DNA from: Agrypnia vestita
Lineage: Eukaryota > Arthropoda > Insecta > Trichoptera > Phryganeidae
Assembly: GCA_016648135.1 (NCBI GenBank)
Contig: JADDOH010007982.1
Location: 1-64,000, forward strand
Reading direction: 5' to 3'
Length of the DNA: 64,000 nt
The first letter of the stretch is position 1, and each line of letters begins with the position of its first letter. Of this stretch, positions 1 to 10,644 are shown one piece after another. Position numbers and translations under genes: made by a program. Under the pieces are notes generated by a model that ran no database searches, had not been told where the DNA came from, and was given only the letters and a program-made list of their open reading frames with translations.

Positions 1-952
1 TTAATTAGTGCATATTAAAGAACAGTGCAATAATAAATGTCTAAGGCTACATCAATTTATCTCGTGTCCAATGGGTTTCTTTGGTAATAAATTAATTTCA
101 ATGTTTTCATTTATCTCCCAAAGGCACATTCCATGACATTCTTATGATTGTATTTTATACGACGTTCTAAATGATCACCAGATCCAAATTGATTTTTACC
201 GTCAGATCTCCGAGATGAGAGAGTAAAGTAAGTTAGGGCATTGTCAGACTATACGTGAATACAATTTAACTAATTTACAATTCAATTTAAAAATAAATAT
301 AACACACGATAGAAAGTAATAATGTGACTGGAAATGGAAAGAAAATAAATATCGTGTGACTTACGTCAGATAAATCGACGGTTTTTACGTATACTGTCGA
401 AGCTGCAACTCTCTTTAAACAAAGTTAAAAAAAATAATAATTTTAGTGTCAAACAAGGCATAAACTAAAGGAAAAATTAACAACTTTTTATGATTATCCG
501 AAAATAAAGAGTAAGTCGGATGGTTTAAAACAGTAAAACAGAAATCGATTTTTTGCAGATTCGACAGTATACATTGGGACCGTCGATATGTATTATACTA
601 TTCCTTCACAAAATATTATTTTTCTGATTCGAAAAAAATTTTCTTACATTCAGATTAAATGAATAAAATAAACGTATCGCTGGCAAGGAACCGAGCCCCG
701 GTCTCACTTAACTGGCCAGGATTTTTACCACTGTACACCCAAGGAATACATCTTCATTTCACAAATATCGTAAGCTTTTTATTAATACCGGCTTGTTACT
801 AAGATTATAAGGAGTAACTTTTTTTTATGTAAGTACCTGTTGAAATTTGCTAAGAAATTATATAATTTTGACTTTGAACGCGAGGTTGACTTGAACGGAA
901 TAACGCGTTCAAGTTGTTATAATAATTATTGATTGAATTTTTAAAAAATATT
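1..952. other. AT-rich non-coding stretch
   Basis: No open frame of useful length, no tandem array and no recognisable element was found. A short stretch near 668-715 is richer in GC but does not fold convincingly as a tRNA. Confidence 0.5.
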
Positions 953-1034
953 GTGGGCGTACTCATTAAGCGCAGAAGAAGGGATGTCATAGAAGGTGAA
1001 CGTCCCCTCTTCTGTGCTTAATAACCACGCCCAC
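953..1034. repeat. 82-nt near-palindromic hairpin
   Basis: Arms 953-984 and 1003-1034 are reverse complements at about 27 of 32 positions, plus one G-U pair, around an 18-nt loop. The outer arms start with GTGGGCGT and end with ACGCCCAC. The size and pairing resemble a precursor microRNA, but a small palindromic MITE would look the same. No second copy of the arms was seen in the window. What is seen is the fold; any function is inference. Confidence 0.6.
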
Positions 1035-1824
1035 ATACCCATCCGACTCTAATTTCCATCCCACTCCTCACGTCGTCCTAAAGTTTAGTATTAATAGTAT
1101 TACATAAGATGAATATGATACGTTAGCTTCAAAAACGTTATAATCGTTATAAATAAATAGTGAAAGTTAACAGAATTATCATTTTTTATTATAATTTGTT
1201 AATCATATAATACGCGAGTCTAATATTTTATTTAAAAAATCTGGATAATAAGACAATTACCTACCTTTTCCCTCCGGTAACCCAACGTTCCACTTCTTAT
1301 TTCGGATGAAAGAACTCCGTTCCAAATCAAATAAATTTTGAAAAAAAAATGTAAGTTAACGTCTGGTCACATTATGCATGGCTGGAATACGAATAAAAGG
1401 AATGTTCTATAAATCGGCAGAAAGCCAATGACATAACCCTAACAATGGAAGGAATGTCTTCGTTCAATCTCCGTCTGGTTAACCAACACTAATGGTGTGA
1501 AGAATTGAATGGAATTCAGAAAATGCGGAATGTTAAGCTCTATTGAAATGCGATTACTAATAGTGGTGATATTATTCATTATTCTAGTTCATTCTGCAAG
1601 TTGAATGAATTCAAATAATAAAAGAAAATCAAATAATGTAAATGGAATTTCTTCAAAAAGTGAAATAATGATTAAACTTTAAAAAAATTGAATATTTTGA
1701 GTAAGTTCAAACTCATCCCCAGAGGAACATCATTAATCAAGATATATGACGTATGCCTGCGTAAATGAGATTTCATTACCAACGGCGAATTGTATAAATA
1801 CAATTCACATTTGAAACAAGGTGC
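1035..1824. other. AT-rich non-coding stretch
   Basis: I see no gene, no repeat family and no long hairpin here. Confidence 0.5.
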
Positions 1825-1999
1825 AAGTTGGTCTTGTGGTAAGGACTCTCGCCTCGTGATCCAAAGGTCGCGGGTTCGAACCTCATTCCAGACCAGCAAG
1901 TTAGTCCTACTTTCAAAGCACAAAAGTTTAGCTTAATTTGAAAATAGTAAGAATATTGATGTGACACGTATTCCGCATTTATATTTAAAAAAAAAAGGT
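1825..1999 (+). mobile_element. SINE-B, tRNA-headed copy 1
   Basis: The head at 1829-1895 has tRNA-like pol III promoter boxes: an A-box-like GGTCTTGTGGTAAGG and a perfect B box GGTTCGAAC at 1873-1881. Short acceptor-like ends GGTCT (1830-1834) and AGACC (1890-1894) can pair. The tRNA-like part is about 67 nt, shorter than a working tRNA. It is followed by a non-tRNA body (CAAGTTAGTCCTA..., AAAATAGTAAGAATATTGAT) and an A run. The same body recurs at about 20.93-21.06 kb and 63.12-63.21 kb, all on the plus strand, which supports a SINE rather than a host tRNA gene. It abuts a MITE-D copy downstream. Confidence 0.6.
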
Positions 2000-2002
2000 A
2001 AA

Positions 2003-2168
2003 AATATATACAACTTCCAAAAATTTGATAAATGTGGTAGTCTGTAATGGGTGGAATGTAGGGAATCATGGGTGAACGATGCATTTTGTAAAGTGATCAC
2101 TTAAGCCAGCCATACGATAGGTCGTAAGCCCTATGAATACCACAAAAATTCTTCCATACCTACTTTCT
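2003..2168 (-). mobile_element. MITE-D copy, partial
   Basis: Read on the minus strand it matches the left half of the 41,017-41,511 element: GAAAGTAGGTATGGAAG, then the palindrome AAGTGATCACTT region, then a CCATGATTC/CCACCCATTAC-type segment ending ACTTCCAA. Related copies lie at 23,228-23,440 (plus) and 37,880-38,035 (minus). It carries no coding potential. It ends at or near the A-rich tail of the SINE-B copy. Confidence 0.5.
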
Positions 2169-2327
2169 GATTAAAAAAAAAACTATATAAGACATTTTTA
2201 ACATCTTAATGAATGGAATTTCTTCAAAAAATGTTGATGTAATAATTACACTAAAAAAAATTACAAATTTTATACTCCATTGTAAGGAAAGAATATTGTG
2301 CTTAGTGACTAAAAAAAATCGTTTAGG

Positions 2328-2435
2328 TGGTTTTGTCACGTTGAAAAAATAAATGAGAAGAGAATTGATAGAATGAAAACAGGTAATAGTAGGCCGCAGA
2401 AGACTTGGCACGACCAGATAAAATCGGTTACTTGA
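2328..2435 (+). pseudogene. Non-LTR retrotransposon RT C-terminal remnant
   Basis: A 35-codon open stretch ending in TGA reads WFCHVEKINEKRIDR, then SRPQKTWHDQIKSV. This follows the pattern W-F-G-H-V-x-R-M ... G-R-P-x-x-x-W-x-D-Q-I seen after the RT domain in many insect non-LTR retrotransposons. The invariant-looking G of FGHV is C here, as it is in the 22.75 kb copy, so the two may belong to one family. Upstream sequence shows no RT blocks, so this is a short 5'-truncated relic. It is a fragment of a mobile element and not a host gene. Confidence 0.55.
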
Positions 2436-2710
2436 AGATCCCTCTCAAAGGTTTCTAACATGCTCCTGTTAGATTCCTTACTAAACGACGAATTCGCGTC
2501 AAAAGATGTAAAAATATTCCAGGAAAAATAAGTATCGCGTCCCTTCCTCTTCGTTCCAAGAGGTAAATTAGATTTCTTGAAAATGTATAGTTAGTTTAAC
2601 ACAAATATAATTTTCTTCTTCAAATTTTTAAAAATTTACTTTGTGGCACCATTTTATAAATCAATTAATGAAAATTTTGTTTAAACCACCCTTAAATTTT
2701 GTTTTAAAAC

Positions 2711-2744
2711 TTCAACATGACGGGATGCACCCTTCTTCAGGACA
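2711..2744 (-). ncRNA. Decayed hammerhead ribozyme of a PLE
   Basis: On the minus strand CTGAAGA is followed by a perfect stem II (GGGTGCATCCC) and then CATG TT. The conserved GAAA is damaged by a deletion. It lies about 125 nt downstream of the PLE coding tail at 2870-3025 on the same strand, the same order as at 41.7-42.07 kb. It is probably inactive. Confidence 0.5.
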
Positions 2745-2869
2745 ATGAATGTACTGAAATTAATGATCAAATATATGGTGGGAGGGAGTTGGAGGGGGCG
2801 TGGTTACAATTACGCAGGTACAAAGTAATTATAATGGAAAAAGGTTTAAGAGAGGGCTGTTAACAAAGC

Positions 2870-3025
2870 TTATTTAATTATTTCTAATATTTCTAGATTA
2901 TCCAAATAAAAACCTCTAGCATTGGTTTCTAAAATTTTTAAACCGGTGTTTGCATTGAAAGAGTGATTAAATTCTTTAAGATGGCTTGAATATTCCGAAT
3001 AATTATTATATTCCTGAGACATCTC
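2870..3025 (-). pseudogene. Penelope-like element C-terminal coding tail
   Basis: A 51-codon open stretch ending in TAA includes YSEYSSHLKEFNHSFN and ends YLDNLEILEIIK. The pattern S-x-H-L-x-E-x-N-H, then a short run, then L-E-x-L-E-I is the conserved segment after the GIY-YIG nuclease core in PLEs. It matches the tails at 18,958-19,041 (FFNHLLETNYYFD) and 41,858-42,069 (FSNHLLENDHDFD). No RT or GIY-YIG core is visible upstream, so it is a 5'-truncated copy. A decayed hammerhead follows downstream. Confidence 0.6.
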
Positions 3026-3059
3026 AAATGCTCATTGACTTTTTTTTTTCATGTATTTA

Positions 3060-6000
3060 TATGTCAAAATATTTACAATCGCTATAATTTAATTGATAAA
3101 TGCACGATTTTTATTCATTTTTAATTCCTTATGCTTGTTATTTAAAATATAATTTTTAATTTGTTATTCGTATAAAAAGCTGACTGTATATTATATGGAA
3201 TTTATTTGCTATTTTATAAGAAGTTTAATTATTAACAAATAAAAATTTTCTCAATTTTTTACTGTTTTCGTTTATAATTGGGTAAATGTATGATATGTTA
3301 GTTTATTTCTTATACATCATTTGTATTGTTGTGATAGTCAAACATTTTCGCTAGTCTGATTATTATTGGAATGCGCGTTAACTGGTGGTAACTGCGCGGA
3401 ATTGTCAAAACTGCTGCGTGGCCGCGCACACGCGCTGCTTAGAGGAAAAGTTCGTTGCACTAAGGATACCATTAGATATATATCAAGTATTAAGTAAACA
3501 GCGGTCCCTTATAGCGGTTGTTAAATGCAAAGGAAACTTATGCTTAGGATAACCACTGAATGCTACAGGCAGGCAGCCGCATTTCCACTTATTCAGATAC
3601 TTTAGTCTGTGTTTAGTCTTTTAGTTCCCCATGCCTTGTCCGAGTCAAATGAGCTTAATTTTTCTATTTGGAGCAGAAACGGTCCCCACGATCCCAACCA
3701 CAACCCACGATCCCCTCGAATGATATTATTCCGGATTTCACAATTAAATTCATCGCTAGTTTTTTTGCCACCCATGCTTACCAAAGGTAGTAAAGATTAG
3801 ATATTATTTTTGCTTTCACTCAAATTGAACAAGAAAGCTTTAATTTTTCTTAAGTTGTAAAACAAACAAAATTTGATTTCACAAAGTATTTCATCGAATA
3901 AAATCAGTTTATATTACAAGAAAAGAAAAAGTATCAGTAAATTGGATTGACCAGTGTGTTGAAACGTATAAAGATAGAGGTATTTGAAATACATATTTGA
4001 AAAGCAGTTAAATATGAGGTTTTAACATTTGTAAGATAACATATGTAAAAGTAGTAAGTAATTCACTACTGTACCCACTTTATAGTAGCAGTAAAATATT
4101 GTAATATAATGTATTCTATACAATAGCAAGTAAATGCATAATGTATTGAATATAAAAAATATTTATTACGTTATTAAGAACATAATATAAAAATATGTAA
4201 ATATAATATGTTTTGAAGGAATATTTCAAAAAGGTAAAACAATGAATAAATTTTTTAATATTGGAATTTTTATCTAAAAAATTTGTGTAAATTATTTTCT
4301 TCCGATATTACATTAATAAGCCTTTGATATCGACGTCAAAGAAAATGGAAATGTTCATCAAAATTGTCTAATTAGACTGTAAATTATTGAATTAGTAGAT
4401 GGTTTTCGGCTTTATGAAAGGTGAGACGTAACAGGCAATCAATGGAGATAAAAAAACAAGTTTCTAAATTTATTTGAATATTAAATAATTTATCTGAGCT
4501 GTAAAGAAAATATATGCTCTGAAGTACGAAAACGATTGAAGATTAAACCAATTAGGAGCATTATCTCTTTCAACATGATTACATTTATTTATGAAAATTT
4601 GGGAAACATGATACCATTGTGAGTATATCTTTGACAAAACATTTTTATAATAATTTTCCCTTTGTACTTAATATCTTCCTTTGAACGTTTTACAGAAAGG
4701 ATTAATAATACAAAGAAAATGTTAAGTCCGAATTCGTGGATTCATTAATCAACAATAAATCCCTTTGTAAATTAGTTATTAGAGAACAAAACCGTCGCCA
4801 TTTAAAACTTCTATCCAGTCTCATGGGATATTCCAGAACCCATTCAAATTTAGCATTTTTTCATCTATTCACGAAATGTCTATTTCTTCTACCGTGAATT
4901 ATATTATGTGATTGATGTTTTACTATGGGATTGATATAAAAATGTGGTTGTTGTTCTAAAATATTTTTGGTGTACTTAATCATCATTAATAAACAAAAAT
5001 GAAAAATTCGTGCCGTTGAATATAATACTTGTCAAATAGAGATTAAAATATAATCAATATATTAACATTTTTTTATGTTTCTTACGTTATTTTTGTGGTT
5101 GGGCGTAATAATAAAATTAACAAAGTTTATTAAAAGCACATTTTTTATACATATTATTATCTAAATTACCACACACGTAGCTAACCGAGAATGGATTCAT
5201 ATGCATATTAAATTTATGTAACGGTTCCTTACTAAGTTTATGGAACGTGCATCCATCTTGTCAAAGATATGGTGGTATGGAAAACATGACCGTCCATCGT
5301 GACCGACGTTTAAAACAATCAATGTGGTCTATACCTATAAATGATGTTTTTTTTAACAAATGACATTTTTAATTAATAAAATTTCAAAAAAACAATATTA
5401 TTATCATTTTTGGTAATAATAAGGTTGCGCACGTCGTTTAGTAAGATGTTATAATTTTTTAATCAGGGTGTAATTATTTTACCTCTCGGTAGATATCAAC
5501 ATTTAAAAAAAAATTTTTCATCCGAAAAATATGACGTCTAATTTTTCAGAAAAAAATGAAGTTAATGGAAATATTTCAAGGCTTTGTATCTCATAATTAA
5601 ATGGTGAGCTGAAAATAATCGGGTTGGACTAGAAATTTCAGACAAAGTAAGGTACCTCTGTCTATATCTAAACCGTTCGAGATTTTTTGCTTCAGACACA
5701 CAAGCTCCCCGCTTTATAATTAAGAATTTTACTGCACGCAGGCACTAATTACTTCAAGTAAAAAAACGCGGTTTTATATTTTTTTCTTTATTTTGAACCT
5801 AAATTTTTATTAGATATAATTTGAATTAACTTTTTTTATGTCAAATTAAAAAAATACGGTATACATTTGATTTTAGAGAAAATGTTTAATGTTCAAAGGA
5901 TTTTAACAAAAATCAGTAGCGCGGTACCGAATCACGTAGAGAACGGAGTGACGATCTGCGGCCTGTCTGGGAGAGTTGGGGGGGGGGTGGTACTTACCCC

Positions 6001-6570
6001 ACCGATAAATTGCTTCCACAGGGTATGTACCCCATTACAGGCGGGCCCGAGGCACCATTATGTGTTATAGGTCTTCCATACTTCCTGCGACACCGTTGCT
6101 TGCTCTATATGCCTGTAACATATTATTTTTATTTCCAGGAATATAATCAATGCACGAAAGATACAAGCGATTTTGGTAGGGGAAGTTCAACTAAAATAAA
6201 CGACCTTTTAAAAATGATGGACTTTTTTTTGGCTTATCTGCCACAACTTCCCCCCACACCTTCTTGCTCTACCTGCAAACACTTAAAAAAGTCCTCATTT
6301 GTTAGAAATATTTATTTCATTGCTATACATAATAAACAATCGTTTTAGGTTTGATTTTACTACGCTTGTCTCACTAGAAATTATAACTAACTTACATTAT
6401 GGGTATACCCATTTTTGTTTACCCATATTTGTATATATGTATACCCATAATATACTCAAGTACATTATTGGTATACAAATAGATTAAAGAAAAAATTAAT
6501 TATTGTCTACACTCTACCATAAGAAAATATTATTTAGATAAAATTATGATTGCCCTAATACTTATATATA
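3060..6570. other. Gene-free stretch
   Basis: Mostly AT-rich sequence. A GC-rich patch at 3355-3440 and another at 5920-6110, with a run of nine G near 5979, stand out but match nothing I recognise. Two overlapping ORFs of about 60 codons on opposite strands at 3602-3800 look like chance. Nothing else is supported. Confidence 0.45.
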
Positions 6571-6577
6571 ATAATAT

Positions 6578-7199
6578 AGGGTAAAAGTGGGAGAGACGCC
6601 ATACTTTTTGTAGAAAGGCGTGATAAATATAAAAAACGTAATCGTTTATTTTTTATTTTAAGCATTCATTAAAACTTTGTATTATAATCACGATATTTTT
6701 GTCTTTCGACAAAAAAAAATGGAAAATAAAAATATTAAGTCGGCAAAAGGCCATCTCTCGCACATAGTGTGGTAGAGATGCCATACATGTCATCATGGAT
6801 TTTTTTTTGGTTCTTTTTGTGTAGTATTTCCTTTCCACAATTATTACAATGTGGAAAATATATTGAGCATGACTCAGAAAGCCATTTTACACACGAAGAA
6901 CACTTAATCTAATCTGTTTCAGGGGATGTCAAAACACATGCAACTTGCTTTCGTTTCACTGTCGAGCGAACAGTTTTGGAATTGGGTTTGAGTCTTCGAA
7001 AAGCTTTGTAGGAGTTTCTTTATTAGTAAATGTAGCTATTTTTCTAGAACTTGAGAGAAAATTTATGTTTAATTTCAAGCTTCTCGGCAAATTGATAGGC
7101 AAGATAACGAATTGTACTCCTGTCAGGTGTGAAGCCAGCATCATTAGCTAGGCGTTTAATATAAGATGCTAATCGTTTTACGTTTTCTGTTCCAAGTGA
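6578..7199 (-). pseudogene. Pogo-like DDE transposase remnant
   Basis: From 7199 to 7044 a 51-codon stretch reads LGTENVKRLASYIKRLAND, then GFTPDRSTIRYLAYQFAEKL and EIKHKF before a stop. This is the N-terminal DNA-binding region of pogo/jerky-type transposases (psq helix-turn-helix running into the CENP-B type domain, where LA-x-x-F/LAE-x-x-x-I-K-H-x-F is characteristic). Further on, 6902-6735 encodes CSSCVKWLSESC and HCNNCGK, a C-x2-C-x-KW-x4-C ... C-x2-C pattern like the zinc-finger end found on some insect pogo-type proteins. The whole DDE catalytic core is missing and frames are broken. A possible terminal inverted repeat (TA GGGTAAAAGTGGGAGAGACG) starts at 6577; its partner was not found. 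Confidence 0.5.
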
Positions 7200-8654
7200 T
7201 GCTAGAACAATATGTAATTTGTATTAGTTATAATACTACATATAGTTATAATACTACTATATGCAAGAGTACATAAACAACATAAGTGTATTATCATGAA
7301 AAAAATATCTCGGGGATCTAATACATATTTTGTAGTATTGCCGGTCTTGAGACGCCTAGATAAGGTACGAATCAATATCCCATAGCACCTATTGGCCTCA
7401 TGTTTAGATAAATATTCACATTTTTCTATGGTCAAAATTAAATTTTCTTCTGTCCACTATCCTCTGACCACTTTATGATTCCTAACATAGTTTCTCGGCA
7501 TCCTTTAATTAATAAAGATGGAGATTTTTATAACGAGAATTATGCATTCCATTACTTCTTTATCACTGAAGAAGTAAATTTTTGAAAAAAAGTCAGTAAA
7601 GGCGAACTTACACACAAAAGCTTTTGTCCCGAGAAGCGAATCTGCAATAGTCGCCGAGTCAAACGTGAACACTAGAAGAATTCACATTAATTGATCGCTT
7701 TTCATTTTAAGGTGATCGTCAAGCAATGCAAGTGAAATTAAGAACTTTTTCTCGTAGCTTCTCTTCATTTTGTTTCACATTTTTGTATGGAAAGGCATCA
7801 CATTAAAATGAATTAATCTGGTTTCATACATTTTACGAATTATATATTTTATTCGTCGTATCTTGATTAAAGGAATTTTGAATATTTTACAAATATCTTT
7901 TGGGATTTATATGTAAAAATATTATATGAATCATGTAAAAAGGGTTAAAAAACTACAAAAAATAATAAAATACAAAAATACAAAATAAAAAAATACAAAA
8001 AAATATTTTTTTATAACATTAACATAGTAATAAAACTAACCGGTAAATTAAATAAATTTAAAATAACTAAATATTATTGAAAAATACGCCCATACAGTTA
8101 TGAAATTTCCATAAAGTGGTTCAATTTCCTTCAATTCTAAAATATAGCTGGCATAGTAATATTTCGTTAATGTTATTTCTGAAAAGTATATTTAAAAACT
8201 ATGAAACCTGATGAATGAATATTAATTTGATACCTTTCGATACAAAAACGTATTAAAGAATGAAAGAGAATCAATTGGTGAAGTGCTAAATTTTGCTCGC
8301 ATTCCTAGACGATTGCCTTAAATACGGTGGAAGATCGCTCAGGAAAGTCATAATATTCAAACGTCCAAATGCAGTCCGGCCCAGCTGTATTTTGTGAACA
8401 ATTTCATCGCGGGATCCCGGCCTGGTTGAAGGTATTTATGAATCCCAGGATTAGTACACATAATCCGAAGTTAATAATTTGGACTAATTTCAGGATAACA
8501 AAATTAAACCGAGTTTTGCTGTTGTTTCGGGCAGCGTACTTCAGTAATAAAAATGACCATTGTCAATTTTACGCTTCCATTTTTGTTGAATGATTCATTA
8601 CTTATCTTTTAAAATATTATTATAAGATTTTATTTCAATCTAAACATTAAAATT
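7200..8654. other. Gene-free stretch
   Basis: AT-rich, with a very A/T-rich low-complexity part at 7900-8070 containing repeated TACAAAAA-type words. No element ends were recognised. Confidence 0.45.
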
Positions 8655-8708
8655 CTCATTATAATTAATAGAAATAAACTATGTACCCACCATTTTTTTA
8701 TTGAAAAA

Positions 8709-8750
8709 AATCAACATGTTTCAGAGTCCATGGCCCATTCGTCAGGATAC
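8709..8750 (-). ncRNA. Hammerhead ribozyme candidate
   Basis: Minus strand: stem I strand TATC, core CTGACGA (8739-8745), stem II 8723-8738, GAAA (8719-8722), minimal stem III CATG, then TT and GAT. Three stem I base pairs (ATC with GAT) form. Stem II pairs imperfectly. It shares an upstream AT-rich leader with the copies at 15.0, 18.7 and 37.3 kb. Confidence 0.5.
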
Positions 8751-8781
8751 AAATGTATACTAACAAAATTAAATTTGAAAA

Positions 8782-8816
8782 TCACCTTACGAAATCACCT
8801 CTGAAATATGTTGATT
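8782..8816 (+). ncRNA. Decayed inverted partner hammerhead
   Basis: Plus strand CTTACGA (8786-8792) replaces CTGACGA, followed by about 10 nt, GAAA (8803-8806), TATG, TT and GAT. The G to T change in the core and the mutated stem III should abolish cleavage. It forms an outward-facing pair with the minus-strand copy at 8709-8750. Confidence 0.4.
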
Positions 8817-8880
8817 TTTTTTCTATAAAAAAGTGATGTAAACAAAGTTTATTTCTATAAATTATATAATTATAATGTCA

Positions 8881-10199
8881 CCACAAAATTATTTTGCTGT
8901 GTTTAAAGCAGAAATTGAAATATATTTTCAAGACGTCTGCTGAGTTCAGCAAAAGTTGCAATTTATAAATAATTGAAACATAAATAGTTTTTTTATTAAA
9001 AATTCTAGAAAAGAACTCAAAGCATTGCTTTCTTTCACTAAATCCTTTGTTTATAAAAAATGGAGAAAACCATTCTACAACAGCAGGAATAACCACATTT
9101 AAATTTTTTATAATAACGCAAGAAAAAATATTAAGCTTCAAATTGATATAACAGTTTTCCGTTAATGTTACGGTTAACCAGATATTTACAAAAATATGTA
9201 TTTTATGACCTTTGACCCCGAGTTAAAAGTGCGTCAGCACCCTCGGATCGATGGGGGCTTTTGACATTTTATTAAACAATTAAATAAAAATCTACGCTAA
9301 AATTAAGCTTTCCAGGAATTTTTCCTGGATTAGACCTTCTTTCGTCTAATTTGACTAGTCAAGTAGAAAAATTATGACATTGCAGACGAGTATCGTTTAT
9401 TTACTAAGTACTAATGTTTCGCACACGATCAATCCAGCGACATAAAATTGAATTTTTTAAATTTAATAAAAATAACAATATATGGCCGTGTGTGTGTATG
9501 TGTAATTGTTACCATATGGTTTATTTTTTGAACATTTATGCATTTAGTTTATAATATTTCTTAAACTCGCGTCGAGGCCTCGACAACTTGAATAGTTTTA
9601 AGAATTTTTTTTTGTAATTTTATTCTATATGTAATTTGTAATTTTTTATTGTAAATAAAATGAGTGGAATTAGCGGTCTTATTACTGACGAATCCTGACT
9701 GGAGATATAAGGTTTTGTGCATTATTAGGACATCCGCGAGATTCGGAAATAAACGTATCTCACTGTGGAGGATGACGGCCGATCTCGCGGATTAAATTAA
9801 ATAGCAAAAATATGTTTTTTGCCAGTTTTCAGATAACTGCGCAGCAGATTTGAAAGGCCGTTAAAATGGTCAGGCAGGCCGACGTTTGAACGCGACAAGC
9901 CGGCGCCTGGCGGGGGCCGCTGGTTTATGGACCAGACGTACGCGGCGCGTGGAAAGTTTGCAACGCCGTAAAATCAGAAAGTTCACGAGATGAACTCAGA
10001 AAAAGTGCACAAAACCTGGCATGTCATTTCCTGTCAGAATTCGTTATAAAATAAAGAATCGGATTAGTTTGGAAGGAGATACATCGAGAGATAGGAATCG
10101 GCCTTTTTTGAGGCGATTTATGAACGCCGACACATCCGGACACATTGGTACTAATTAAATTCACATGCAGATGTGCCAGGCGTTCAATTTGACGTAACA
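8881..10199. other. Gene-free stretch with a GC-rich end
   Basis: An 87-codon minus-strand ORF at 8878-9141 has no recognisable motif. Around 9738-9795 a short inverted motif (CCGCGAGATTCGG and CCGATCTCGCGGAT) occurs. From about 9830 the sequence becomes GC-richer (9860-9960), which differs from its surroundings but encodes nothing obvious. Confidence 0.4.
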
Positions 10200-10640
10200 T
10201 TTACATATGTACACCTCCCCGTTCGGGAGATAATTTGGCTAGGCGGGCAAAATAGTCCGTCTAGAAGATGGGCCGGCACGGTATGATCCGCTCGGGAATG
10301 CTGCGCTGACCACCATCCGCCACTGGGTATTCTCGAGATGTCTCTCCCCTCCCTTACTAATCCCATTTTGACCGTTGATTTCCCGCTGTGTCTAGATTTT
10401 AAGTATAAATAAAGGAAGATTCCGCAGACTCAGCATCCTCAGTTCGCCGAGATTACTTTTACCTTGTTACGCTGCCGGTCCGCGGAATCGTGTTTTGAGA
10501 AAAAAGTGCCTTTTACTTTTTATTGAATTTCCTGAAAAAGTGTTTTTTGTTGTTGCTTTCTAATTTACCTTTTTGCTTAAAATATTGTAAATTCCTACTG
10601 AATTTCTCCCACCGTAACGCGGAGACCCACCCTATATTTA
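10200..10640 (+). promoter_or_regulatory. LTR-like segment with TATA box and initiator
   Basis: A GC-richer block contains TATAAATA at 10,404-10,411. Initiator-like TCAG motifs lie 28 nt (A at 10,432) and 37 nt (A at 10,441) downstream. This spacing is typical of an arthropod core promoter. The layout (GC-rich leader, TATA box, initiator, then a T-rich part ending near CCGTAACG at 10,612-10,619) resembles an LTR of a BEL/Pao- or Gypsy-type retrotransposon. I saw no second copy and no clear target duplication. A real host promoter is possible, but no downstream exon was found. Confidence 0.35.
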
Positions 10641-10644
10641 ACTA

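Larger units (their letters stand above)
8655..8880. repeat. Inverted PLE terminal repeats carrying hammerheads
   Basis: Segments 8655-8750 and 8781-8880 are imperfect inverted copies of each other: AATAGAAATAAACTATGT on the left matches its reverse complement near 8850-8870 on the right. Both contain the ATCAACATxTTTCAGAG signature. The arrangement places one hammerhead on each strand with 3' ends facing outward. The region probably derives from the terminal repeats of a PLE. Confidence 0.5.

Noticed and set aside
3602..3800. Two overlapping 60-codon ORFs on opposite strands
   Set aside because: No motif, mutually antisense, and no supporting context.
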